From: JAKSPM01 sp964450645
GTDB lineage: Bacteria; Bacillota; Clostridia; Oscillospirales; Oscillospiraceae
DNA length: 18,999 bases
Direction: 5' to 3'
Assembly (NCBI GenBank): GCA_964450645.1
Contig: CAYVEB010000032.1
Span: 1 to 18,999, forward strand
This document shows positions 6,740 to 13,089 of the stretch, one piece after another. The first letter of the stretch is position 1, and every line of letters begins with the position of its first letter. Made by a program: the position numbers and the translations under genes. The notes under the pieces are model-generated. The model was not told where the DNA came from and ran no database searches. It saw nothing but the letters and a program-made list of their open reading frames with translations.

Positions 6740-6767
6740 ATTATAACATATTTTTCCGTAATTTCAA
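6740..6767 (-). promoter_or_regulatory. Sigma-A-type promoter of fba
   Basis: On the minus strand, TTGAAA (6762-6767) and a perfect TATAAT (6740-6745) are 16 nt apart. It reads into fba with a leader of roughly 50 nt. Confidence 0.8.
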
Positions 6768-6787
6768 TCTTTTTAGAAGGAAAATAA

Positions 6788-6816
6788 TTGAAAGAAGCGA
6801 AAGAATGTGTTATAAT
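6788..6816 (+). promoter_or_regulatory. Sigma-A-type promoter of the phosphofructokinase gene
   Basis: TTGAAA (6788-6793) and TATAAT (6811-6816) are separated by 17 nt. The -35 box is identical to that of the divergent fba promoter and lies only 20 bp from it. A protein binding in between could control both genes. The leader to ATG 6884 is about 60 nt. Confidence 0.85.
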
Positions 6817-6883
6817 AGACCCAAATCTACGCGAGCGGTAGTCTGCCCCCGCAATTATAAACTTTCTTTTGGAGGAATGTTCC

Positions 6884-8125
6884 ATGAACCAACCCTTAGT
6901 AGGCTCCTGCATTATTGGCCAGTCCGGCGGCCCGTCCGCGGTCATCAACGCCAGCGCTTACGGCGTGATCAAAACCGCCTTAGAGAGCGAGTATATTACC
7001 AAGGTATACGGTGCGAATCACGGAATCCGCGGCGTGCTGGACGATCGCCTGATGATTATGGACGAAGAAGATCCCAAGGAACTGGAAAAGATGCTGCACA
7101 CGCCGTCGTCCGCCCTCGGCTCCTGCCGGTATAAGATTGCCGATCCCGACGTGGACGACACCGATTTTAAGCGCATTTTGGAAATTTTTAAGAAGTACAA
7201 CGTTCGCTATTTCTTTTACAACGGCGGCAACGACTCCATGGATACTTGCAACAAGATCAGCAAGTACATGGCGAAGGCGGGCTACGAGTGCCGCGTGATC
7301 GGCGTACCCAAGACCATCGACAACGACCTGTACGGAACCGATCACTGCCCCGGTTTTGCTTCCGCGGCCAAGTATATCGCCACGTCCTTTATGGAAGTCT
7401 CCCGAGACAGCCAGGTGTATGACACGGGTATGATCACCATCATCGAGTGCATGGGCCGCCATGCCGGCTGGCTGACCGGCGCAGCCGCGCTGGCCGGCGT
7501 TATGGGCGACGGCCCGGATCTGGTGTATCTGCCGGAGCGCGACTTCGACATGGATCAGTTCCTGTCCGACGTCAAGCGCATCTACGAGCAGAAGCACAAC
7601 TGCCTGGTGGCGGTTTCCGAGGGTGTGCACTATGCCGACGGCTCCTTTGTCTCCGAGGCGAAGACCTCCGGAACCGACGGCTTCGGCCATGTCCAACTGG
7701 GCGGCCTGGCGGCGCGGCTGGCGTCCGTCGTCAAGGCGGCGACCAACGCCAAGGTGCGCGGCATCGAGCTTTCCTTGCTGCAGCGCTGCGCGGCGCACTG
7801 TGCCTCCGGCACGGATATTGAGGAGTCCTTCAACTCCGGCAAGGTGGCTGTGGAATCGGCGCTGGCGGGCGCGACCGACAAGATGGTCGGCTTCAAGTGC
7901 ACGCGCGACAAAAACGGCTACCGCTGCGAATATGTGCTGTTTGACCTGAGCAAGGTTGCCAACTTTGAGCAGAAGGTTCCGGTGGCGTGGATCAATGCAG
8001 AAGGCAACGGCGTCACCCAGGAGTTCATCAACTACTGTCTGCCGCTGGTGCAGGGCGAGACGAAGATGGCCTATGTGAACGGTCTGCCCGATTTTGTGAA
8101 GCTGAAGAAAGTCTTTGCCGAATAA
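6884..8125 (+). CDS. pfp: Phosphofructokinase, probably PPi-dependent (diphosphate--fructose-6-phosphate 1-phosphotransferase)
   Basis: This enzyme phosphorylates fructose-6-phosphate at C1, the committed step of glycolysis. The protein has 413 residues from ATG 6884, with GGAGG 8 nt upstream. A TTG at 6869 in the same frame is less likely because it lies before that site. The N-terminus IIGQSGGPSAVINA is the diphosphate-binding glycine loop. The donor-site motif is NGGNDSMDT (113-121), with Asp117 where ATP-using enzymes have Gly. The catalytic motif is PKTIDND (142-148), with Lys143 where ATP enzymes usually have Gly. In this family the Asp plus Lys pair marks use of pyrophosphate as phosphoryl donor. 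MGRHAGW (190-196) binds the sugar phosphate. PPi enzymes are reversible and can also act on sedoheptulose-7-phosphate. The gene is flanked by divergent fba and downstream transketolase. Family is certain; donor is inferred from residues. Confidence 0.9.
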   Translation: MNQPLVGSCIIGQSGGPSAVINASAYGVIKTALESEYITKVYGANHGIRGVLDDRLMIMDEEDPKELEKMLHTPSSALGSCRYKIADPDVDDTDFKRILEIFKKYNVRYFFYNGGNDSMDTCNKISKYMAKAGYECRVIGVPKTIDNDLYGTDHCPGFASAAKYIATSFMEVSRDSQVYDTGMITIIECMGRHAGWLTGAAALAGVMGDGPDLVYLPERDFDMDQFLSDVKRIYEQKHNCLVAVSEGVHYADGSFVSEAKTSGTDGFGHVQLGGLAARLASVVKAATNAKVRGIELSLLQRCAAHCASGTDIEESFNSGKVAVESALAGATDKMVGFKCTRDKNGYRCEYVLFDLSKVANFEQKVPVAWINAEGNGVTQEFINYCLPLVQGETKMAYVNGLPDFVKLKKVFAE

Positions 8126-8139
8126 TTGCATAAAAAATT

Positions 8140-8169
8140 CTGAGCGGCGCCCGCGCGGGCGCCGCTCAG
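8140..8169 (+). terminator. Hairpin just after the phosphofructokinase gene
   Basis: A 13-bp perfect, very GC-rich stem (8140-8152 with 8157-8169) has a four-base loop. No T-tract follows directly. It stands ahead of a second hairpin that has one, and the two probably act as a tandem terminator. Confidence 0.6.
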
Positions 8170-8178
8170 ACCGCCGAC

Positions 8179-8216
8179 AAAAGCCGCCGCCAGGTTGTTA
8201 TGGCGGTGGCTTTTTT
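8179..8216 (+). terminator. Intrinsic terminator of the phosphofructokinase gene
   Basis: A 14-bp stem (8179-8192 with 8201-8214, one G-U pair) has an 8-nt loop and six T at 8211-8216. It separates the phosphofructokinase transcript from the transketolase promoter that follows. Confidence 0.85.
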
Positions 8217-8261
8217 GAATAATGAAAAAATAATGGAATACACATCTATGGCGCGTATCCC

Positions 8262-8291
8262 TTGACAGGACAATAAAATATTTTGTATAAT
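8262..8291 (+). promoter_or_regulatory. Sigma-A-type promoter of the transketolase gene
   Basis: The consensus boxes TTGACA (8262-8267) and TATAAT (8286-8291) are 18 nt apart. Transcription should start near 8298, giving a leader of about 139 nt. Confidence 0.88.
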
Positions 8292-8417
8292 ATGGATGAA
8301 TTGTTACTTTGCGGCGGCGGACGTGTAAAAGATCGTCGGTTTCTAAACTTAACGGAGATGGAAATCGGAGGATTAGCGGCGGTTCGGCGGCCATAAAGTC
8401 AGTAGGAGTAATACGAA

Positions 8418-8453
8418 ATGTTATTAGGAGGGTACTATGAATTACACGTATGA
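8418..8453 (+). CDS. Possible 11-codon leader ORF overlapping the transketolase start
   Basis: ATG 8418 follows TAGGAG with about 9 nt spacing and encodes MLLGGYYELHV before TGA at 8451-8453. It overlaps the transketolase start (8437) in another frame, and the transketolase ribosome binding site (AGGAGGG, 8426-8432) lies inside it. Ribosomes translating it would pass over that site, so it could couple or dampen translation of the main gene. It may equally be a chance ORF. It is too short to test by composition. Confidence 0.25.
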   Translation: MLLGGYYELHV

Positions 8454-10266
8454 TGAACTCCAAACCATCGCCAATGAACTCCGCCAGGACGTCATTGAGA
8501 TGGGTCCGCGTTCGGGCAACGCGATGCATATCGGTCCGGCTTTCTCCTGCGCCGATATTTTGACCGTGCTCTACTATGAAATTATGAACATCCGGCCCGA
8601 AGATCCCCAGTGGAACGGGCGCGACCGCTGCATCCTCTCCAAGGGCCACGCCGCGCCGGTCCTGTACGCGCTGCTTGCGCGCAAGGGGTACTACCCCAAA
8701 GAGGAGCTTTGGAACTGCAAAAATACCGACAGCATGCTCCAGGGCCACCCCAGTATGCGCAAAACGCCCGGCCTGGATGCCACCAGCGGCTCGCTGGGGA
8801 ACGGCCTGTCCATCGGCCTGGGGCAGGCGCTCGGCTTGAAGCAGCAGAAGATTCCCGCCCATGTGTACGTCATCCTCGGTGACGGCGAGACGCAGGAGGG
8901 CATGGTGATGGAGGCCATGCTGGCGGCGCCGGCCAAGGGTGCGGACAACCTGGTCGCCATTGTGGACTACAACCACTATCAAAGCTCCGGCTCTGTGGAG
9001 GATATTTTGCCGCTGCACTCACTGCGGGAGAAGTGGCAGAGCTGCGGCTGGCGCGTCTTTGAAATCGACGGGCATAACATTCCGGAGATCTATTCCCGCC
9101 TGAGCCTGGCCAAGAACTATGAGGGCCGGCCCACCTGCATCATCGCCCATACCACCAAGGGCAAGGGCGTCAGCTTTATTGAACACAACAACAGATGGCA
9201 CGCGGCGATGCCTACGCCGGCCGAATATTCCCAGGCCATGGTGGAGCTGTCCGGAAAGGGCAAGCCGGAGGACTATCCGTATCCTGCTCCCATCCAGCCT
9301 GCAACGCCCGTGAATATGGACGTGATGGACCGTTGCGGCCAGATTTTAAGCCAGTGCCTATTGGAATATGCCAAAGCACACGATGGCAAATTGGCTGTCT
9401 CCGCGGCGGACTGTATCAGCACATTGTCCCTGGGCGCGCTCCAGAAGGAATTTCCCAACGCGGTCTATAACATGGGCATCGCGGAGCAAGACGCCATGGG
9501 CGCCGGGTCCGGCCTGGCCACCACGGGGCTAAAAGCCGTCGTGTGCGGCTTTGCGCCGTTTATGACGATGCGCGCCGTGGAGCAATTTCGCACGTTTATC
9601 GCCTACCCCAACCTGAACGTCATGGTTGTCGGCGCGTTGGGCGGCCTGAGCGCCGATTCCAGCGGACCGACCCACCAGGGCATCGAGGATGTGGGCATTA
9701 TGCGGATGATCCCGAATACGGTGGTCGCCGTGCCGTGCGACGCGGTGTCCACAAGGGCGGCGATTCGGGCGCTTTTGGAGTACGAAGGCCCTTCCTACGT
9801 CCGGCTTGCCGGATTCAGCCCGGTGAAGCGCGTGTTTGAATCGGAGGCGGATTTCAAGTTTGAGATCGGAAAGGCCAACGTGATGCGCGAGGGCAGCGAC
9901 GTAACCATCATCTGCAACGGCGGCATTGTGCCCAATGCGGTAGAGGCTGCCGACCGGCTGGAGCGGGAGGGTTACAGCGTGCAGCTGATCAATATGATCA
10001 GCCTCAAGCCCATCGACCGGGAAGCAATTTTAGATGCGGCGGCCAAGACCGGGTGCATCGTCACGGCGGAGGAGCACCAGATCAAGGGCGGTCTTGGCAG
10101 CGCGGTCGCGGAGGTGGTTGTGCAAAACCACCCGGTTGCGATGGAATTTGTGGGCTTGCGCGACACGTTCGGACGTACCGGCAGGTACGAAGAACTGATG
10201 GAATGTTACCACATGGGTGTGCGGGATATCGTCGAGGCGGCCAAAACGGTCATGAAACGCAAATAA
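8437..10266 (+). CDS. tkt: Transketolase, N- and C-terminal modules in one chain
   Basis: This thiamine-diphosphate enzyme moves two-carbon units between sugar phosphates in the non-oxidative pentose phosphate pathway. The chain has 609 residues, shorter than the roughly 660 of the classical enzyme. It looks like the two half-length transketolase proteins of many Clostridia and archaea joined end to end, with the junction near residues 275-295. The N-terminal module has SKGHAAP with His71 and the ThDP motif GDGETQEG (148-155) through to Asn179. The C-terminal module has the catalytic glutamate Glu350 in MGIAEQDAMG and GGLSADSSGPTHQGIED. The start is fixed by AGGAGGG 4 nt upstream of ATG. The gene follows the PPi-type phosphofructokinase but has its own promoter. 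The single-chain 1-deoxyxylulose-5-phosphate synthase is a relative, but the half-module pattern and length favour transketolase. Confidence 0.92.
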   Translation: MNYTYDELQTIANELRQDVIEMGPRSGNAMHIGPAFSCADILTVLYYEIMNIRPEDPQWNGRDRCILSKGHAAPVLYALLARKGYYPKEELWNCKNTDSMLQGHPSMRKTPGLDATSGSLGNGLSIGLGQALGLKQQKIPAHVYVILGDGETQEGMVMEAMLAAPAKGADNLVAIVDYNHYQSSGSVEDILPLHSLREKWQSCGWRVFEIDGHNIPEIYSRLSLAKNYEGRPTCIIAHTTKGKGVSFIEHNNRWHAAMPTPAEYSQAMVELSGKGKPEDYPYPAPIQPATPVNMDVMDRCGQILSQCLLEYAKAHDGKLAVSAADCISTLSLGALQKEFPNAVYNMGIAEQDAMGAGSGLATTGLKAVVCGFAPFMTMRAVEQFRTFIAYPNLNVMVVGALGGLSADSSGPTHQGIEDVGIMRMIPNTVVAVPCDAVSTRAAIRALLEYEGPSYVRLAGFSPVKRVFESEADFKFEIGKANVMREGSDVTIICNGGIVPNAVEAADRLEREGYSVQLINMISLKPIDREAILDAAAKTGCIVTAEEHQIKGGLGSAVAEVVVQNHPVAMEFVGLRDTFGRTGRYEELMECYHMGVRDIVEAAKTVMKRK

Positions 10267-10310
10267 ACACGCCAAACCGAACCCGCGTTTCGCTGGGCTT
10301 CAATCTGGGT

Positions 10311-10386
10311 TTTACGCCTTGCTGCTGCGCACGACGCCGGCCGTTAAAACGGCCGGCGCGTACGTTCGCAAGGCGTAAAGTATTTT
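10311..10386 (+). terminator. Nested hairpin terminator after transketolase
   Basis: An outer 12-bp perfect stem (10311-10322 with 10368-10379) encloses an inner 10-bp perfect GC hairpin (10335-10344 with 10349-10358). The T-rich run TATTTTTG follows at 10381-10388. It ends the transketolase transcript 45 nt after the stop codon. Confidence 0.75.
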
Positions 10387-10387
10387 T

Positions 10388-10591
10388 GTGACGTACATGC
10401 CCCCGTAAAAAATGATTCAACTTTTTTTCGCGCGCGAAACCGCGCGAATTTAGGCGAGGTGTTTTTAACAGTTTGAAACCAGCCAGAGGCAAAAGGGACA
10501 GCCTGATAAGGATGTTCTTTGGGATAAAACCCGCCGAAAAAATGAATGATTCTAAGCATATCAACAAACCGGAGTTTGAGAAAATTTATAG
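10388..10591. other. Intergenic stretch, no gene supported
   Basis: This lies between the transketolase terminator and the GNAT pseudogene. The composition drops to AT-rich. An open stretch from 10473 overlaps the pseudogene in another frame and resembles no known protein. No clear promoter was found. Confidence 0.3.
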
Positions 10592-11116
10592 ATGTTTATT
10601 GAAATCGGCACTTTCGCCCAAGTTGATGCGGGGAAGCATATTTATCGAGAGAGCGATATAGAAAACACGAATTACTTCTATCCTAATATATCCGAAAAAG
10701 TGATGCGCTGAAAAAATTTGAACACGATTTTTTGAACTACATTGAATTTTGAACTACATTGAAAAAGACTTTCTTTTTGATAGCAGGAATCGATATATGA
10801 TTTTCGAATATGATGGAATTTGGGTATGTGCCTTGCGATTATATTGCGTTGACGGCAGGCTTTATTATATCGAGGTATTAGAGATACGCTTTGAATACAT
10901 AAAAAAAGGTTATGCAGCACCATTACTTGCGGGCGTAATAGACCTCTTAAAAAACAAGGAGCTTATACAATCCGCGGCTGTGCCGGAAAAAACACAGTCT
11001 CTCTTTTGACCCATCGAAAAGTTGGCTTTGTTATCTATAGTAATGAAGGATACGATTATTTGTAAAACGAAACAGATGATGAATACTATGGGTTGCAATT
11101 TCCATACAGCAATTGA
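10592..11116 (+). pseudogene. GNAT-family N-acetyltransferase pseudogene
   Basis: Pieces in three frames line up as one acetyltransferase of about 169 residues. The N-terminus MFIEIGTFAQVDAGKHIYRE runs from ATG 10592 and breaks at TGA 10709-10711. The next piece, ALKKFEHDFLNYIE, is in frame +1. A 17-bp tandem duplication (10730-10746 and 10747-10763) then shifts the frame again. The core YYIEVLEIRFEYIKKGYAAP, with the acetyl-CoA-binding KKGYAAPLL loop, ends at TGA 11007-11009. The GNAT tail THRKVGFVIYSNEGYDYL is in a third frame and is followed by TAA at 11063-11065, where the family would have a codon such as CAA. The tail NETDDEYYGLQFPYSN ends at 11114-11116. With two frameshifts, a duplication and a nonsense codon, the gene is surely dead. 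The AT-rich composition suggests transfer. Confidence 0.85.
10730..10763. repeat. 17-bp perfect tandem duplication inside the GNAT pseudogene
   Basis: TTTTGAACTACATTGAA occurs twice back to back, at 10730-10746 and 10747-10763. Because 17 is not a multiple of three it shifts the reading frame. Having no divergence between the copies suggests a recent slippage event. Confidence 0.95.
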
Positions 11117-11437
11117 TTGCGCGGCAAATTCCAGTCTGTCTTTTCGTGAAACAAGCAGGAAACTGCCCGCACAGCCTCTGATTTAGACAAAATGACGTAG
11201 CAATCAAATCGGGCGCTATGCCATTTTTTATATAAAAACTTTTTTATCCGGCTTACCCAAAATCTTCCACCGGCTTGTTCCCACGCGCACGGTGCCCAGA
11301 GCAAAAAATTTTTTTGTAAATTTTCCTCGATTAGATTCCCGTCTCCTTTTAAATTTGCGTTTTTTGCCCTTTTGGGCCTGGAAAGCCGCGATTTTCCTAG
11401 TCAGCGCAAGTATACTATGTTAGTTTAATCTGCGTAC
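11117..11437. other. AT-rich intergenic stretch, no gene supported
   Basis: This lies between the GNAT pseudogene and the SLH protein promoter. A short minus-strand open stretch (11086-11304) has no ribosome binding site and no recognisable product. Several A and T runs are present but no clear stem-loop terminator. Confidence 0.3.
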
Positions 11438-11465
11438 TTGATTTATTAAAAATACATGATATAAT
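11438..11465 (+). promoter_or_regulatory. Sigma-A-type promoter of the SLH protein gene
   Basis: TTGATT (11438-11443) and TATAAT (11460-11465) are 16 nt apart, and the leader is about 57 nt. The spacing and the perfect -10 box make it convincing. Confidence 0.78.
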
Positions 11466-11528
11466 AAAGATACTTGAAAGCGATACGCACGCAATCAAAA
11501 TCCCAAGCATTTGAAAAGGAGAATTCCC

Positions 11529-12170
11529 ATGAACACTGTTATGAATCCTGCAATCTACGATTTCAACCGTCCCGTATGGTCTCTGGCGCAGGCAAAAGCG
11601 GCCCGCTGCCTGGATTTGAAGGAAAACGCGCCCTATTCCCGCGCCATTTGCACAGCGCTGCGCCACGGCTGGATGCAAGGGGTGAGCGCCACCCGGTTTG
11701 CCCCGGAGCGCGCCGCCACGCGCGGCATGTTGGTGACGGTACTGTGGCGTATGGCAGGGCGTCCGAGGGCTGCGGGGAAGCAGACGTTTGTGGACGTGAA
11801 CAACGCGCACTACTATGACGGCCCGGTGGCGTGGGCGGTCAACTGCGGGATTGCCAAGGGGGTGGACGCGTCGCACTTTGCGCCAGACGCTAAGCTGTCC
11901 CGGCAGGAGGCAGCTGTGATGCTACGGCGCTACTGCGTGTGGCGGGGCGCTGTGGCGGCGGAAGAAGGCAAGGCGTCCTTTGTGGACGCGGAGAACGCCG
12001 CGCCGTACGCCAAAAGCAGCCTGGCCTGGGCGTTTTCGGCGGGTCTGCTGTCCGGCCAAAAGCGGCCCGGCGGTTACGCGCTGGCGCCCACCGTGGTGCT
12101 CACGCGGGGGCAGCTGGCACAGGCGGCTGTGGCTTTGGACAACTTTTTGGCGCGCCGTGCCGCGGCCTGA
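11529..12170 (+). CDS. Protein of three S-layer-homology-like repeats, no visible signal peptide
   Basis: SLH domains normally anchor exported proteins to pyruvylated secondary cell-wall polymers. The 213-residue protein starts at ATG 11529, with AAAGGAG 7 nt upstream. Three repeats fill almost all of it. The first, at about 35-77, has GWMQGVSATRFAPERAATRGM. The second, at 87-138, is the best match and has FVDVNNAHYY, GIAKGVDASHFAPDAKLSRQE and LRRY. The third, at 151-207, has FVDAENAAPY and LAPTVVLTRGQL. The N-terminal 34 residues (MNTVMNPAIYDFNRPVW...) are neither basic nor hydrophobic enough for a Sec signal, and no enzyme or binding domain is attached. The protein is therefore either cytoplasmic, exported another way, or a relic anchor. 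It is monocistronic with its own promoter and a terminator downstream. The fold call is good; the function is open. Confidence 0.8.
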   Translation: MNTVMNPAIYDFNRPVWSLAQAKAARCLDLKENAPYSRAICTALRHGWMQGVSATRFAPERAATRGMLVTVLWRMAGRPRAAGKQTFVDVNNAHYYDGPVAWAVNCGIAKGVDASHFAPDAKLSRQEAAVMLRRYCVWRGAVAAEEGKASFVDAENAAPYAKSSLAWAFSAGLLSGQKRPGGYALAPTVVLTRGQLAQAAVALDNFLARRAAA

Positions 12171-12417
12171 CGCGGCGGCCGAAATTCAGCGGCGATAAAA
12201 AATGTGGCAACGGATCCCCGTGCGGAATCGCGCCATGTTTATTCAAACGCGGCGGCCGCTTCGCCGCCGGCATCCTCATATCCGGACATATGTGCCTTGC
12301 CGGCAGAACTGCAGGGCCTGCCGCAATCATGGCGGGATTAAAGGCACAAACGCTTTTTCATCGTAATTGTCCAAAATTTACAACTATAATTCCGGAAATT
12401 TACAACATTTTCGCAAC
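12171..12417. other. Intergenic stretch, no gene supported
   Basis: This lies between the SLH protein gene and the shared terminator. It contains GC-rich inverted sequence near 12250-12285 (GCGGCGGC...GCCGCCG) without a T-tract. A direct repeat AAATTTACAAC occurs near 12365 and 12396. No gene was found. Confidence 0.3.
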
Positions 12418-12451
12418 AAAGCCCAGCTTTCTTGTAAAGCTGGGCTTTTTT
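12418..12451. terminator. Intrinsic terminator between convergent genes
   Basis: A 13-bp perfect stem (12418-12430 with 12436-12448) with a CTTGT loop is followed by six T at 12446-12451. It works best on the plus strand, for the SLH protein gene. On the minus strand it has only a short T run and could assist termination of the ppa transcript. Confidence 0.85.
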
Positions 12452-12503
12452 GTTATGCTTTTGGGAAGCCGCGGCAAATTTCGTTTCAGGGCAGTCCCTT
12501 CGT

Positions 12504-13052
12504 CTATTTGGAATACACCAGATTGGAAAGGAACTTCTCTGTGTACGCGTCCAGGCAGTGCCGGATGATCTCCTCGGCCTTTTCGTGGCCATAGACCTGC
12601 CCAACCTCGGTGTCGGTACCCTCCAAATTTTTATATACCGAGAAAAAGTGCTGCATCTCCGCCGAGATGTGGGGCGGAAGCTGGGAAATGTCGCTGTAGT
12701 CGCAGTAGGCCGGATCGCCAAACGGGATGGCCAGGATCTTCTCATCCTGCTTGCCGGCGTCGTGCATGATCATTACCCCGATGGGAAAGCACCGTACCAC
12801 GCTCAGCGGGCGGATACCCTCGCTGCTGAGCACCAGTACATCCAGCGGATCGCCGTCGTCGGCGTAGGTCAGGGGCAGAATGCCATAGTTGGCGGGATAG
12901 TGGGTAGACGTGTACAAGATGCGGTCCAGGCGCAGCGCGCCCGTCTCCTTGTCGATCTCGTACTTGTTCTTCGAGCCCTTTTCAATCTCGATCACGGCCC
13001 AAAAGTCGTTGGGCTGCATATGACGGCGGGGTACCTCGTGCCAAAGATTCAT
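12504..13052 (-). CDS. ppa: Inorganic pyrophosphatase, family I
   Basis: This cytoplasmic Mg-dependent enzyme hydrolyses pyrophosphate to two phosphates and so pulls biosynthetic reactions forward. The protein has 182 residues, the normal length for bacterial family I. The signature D-G-D-P-L-D is complete at residues 66-71. The active-site EIEKGSKNKYEID (22-34) and the HYPANYG stretch (51-57) are also present. ATG 13052 has AAAGGAGAG upstream. The gene lies 37 nt behind the penicillin-binding protein gene on the same strand and is probably the last gene of that transcript. Oddly, the same window encodes a phosphofructokinase that probably spends pyrophosphate, so two enzymes would compete for the pool. 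Identification is secure. Confidence 0.96.
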   Translation of the reverse strand: MNLWHEVPRRHMQPNDFWAVIEIEKGSKNKYEIDKETGALRLDRILYTSTHYPANYGILPLTYADDGDPLDVLVLSSEGIRPLSVVRCFPIGVMIMHDAGKQDEKILAIPFGDPAYCDYSDISQLPPHISAEMQHFFSVYKNLEGTDTEVGQVYGHEKAEEIIRHCLDAYTEKFLSNLVYSK

Positions 13053-13089
13053 AATCCTCTCTCCTTTTCAACGCATTTTCCCGGCGGGC

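Noticed and set aside
5709..6746. Long plus-strand open frame (345 codons) opposite fba
   Set aside because: It is antisense to a certain aldolase gene, has no ribosome binding site and resembles no protein; long antisense frames are expected in GC-rich codon-biased genes.
6980..8131. Long minus-strand open frame (383 codons) opposite the phosphofructokinase gene
   Set aside because: Antisense shadow of a well-supported gene; His/Gln/Val-rich low-complexity translation and no start signals.
8071..9018. Minus-strand open frame covering the transketolase leader and 5' part
   Set aside because: It runs across two terminators and a consensus promoter on the other strand and has no recognisable domain.
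10473..10661. 62-codon open frame before and over the GNAT pseudogene
   Set aside because: It overlaps the pseudogene's N-terminus in another frame and has no recognisable product.
11086..11304. 72-codon minus-strand open frame after the GNAT pseudogene
   Set aside because: No ribosome binding site or promoter, no known family, and it runs into the pseudogene's tail.
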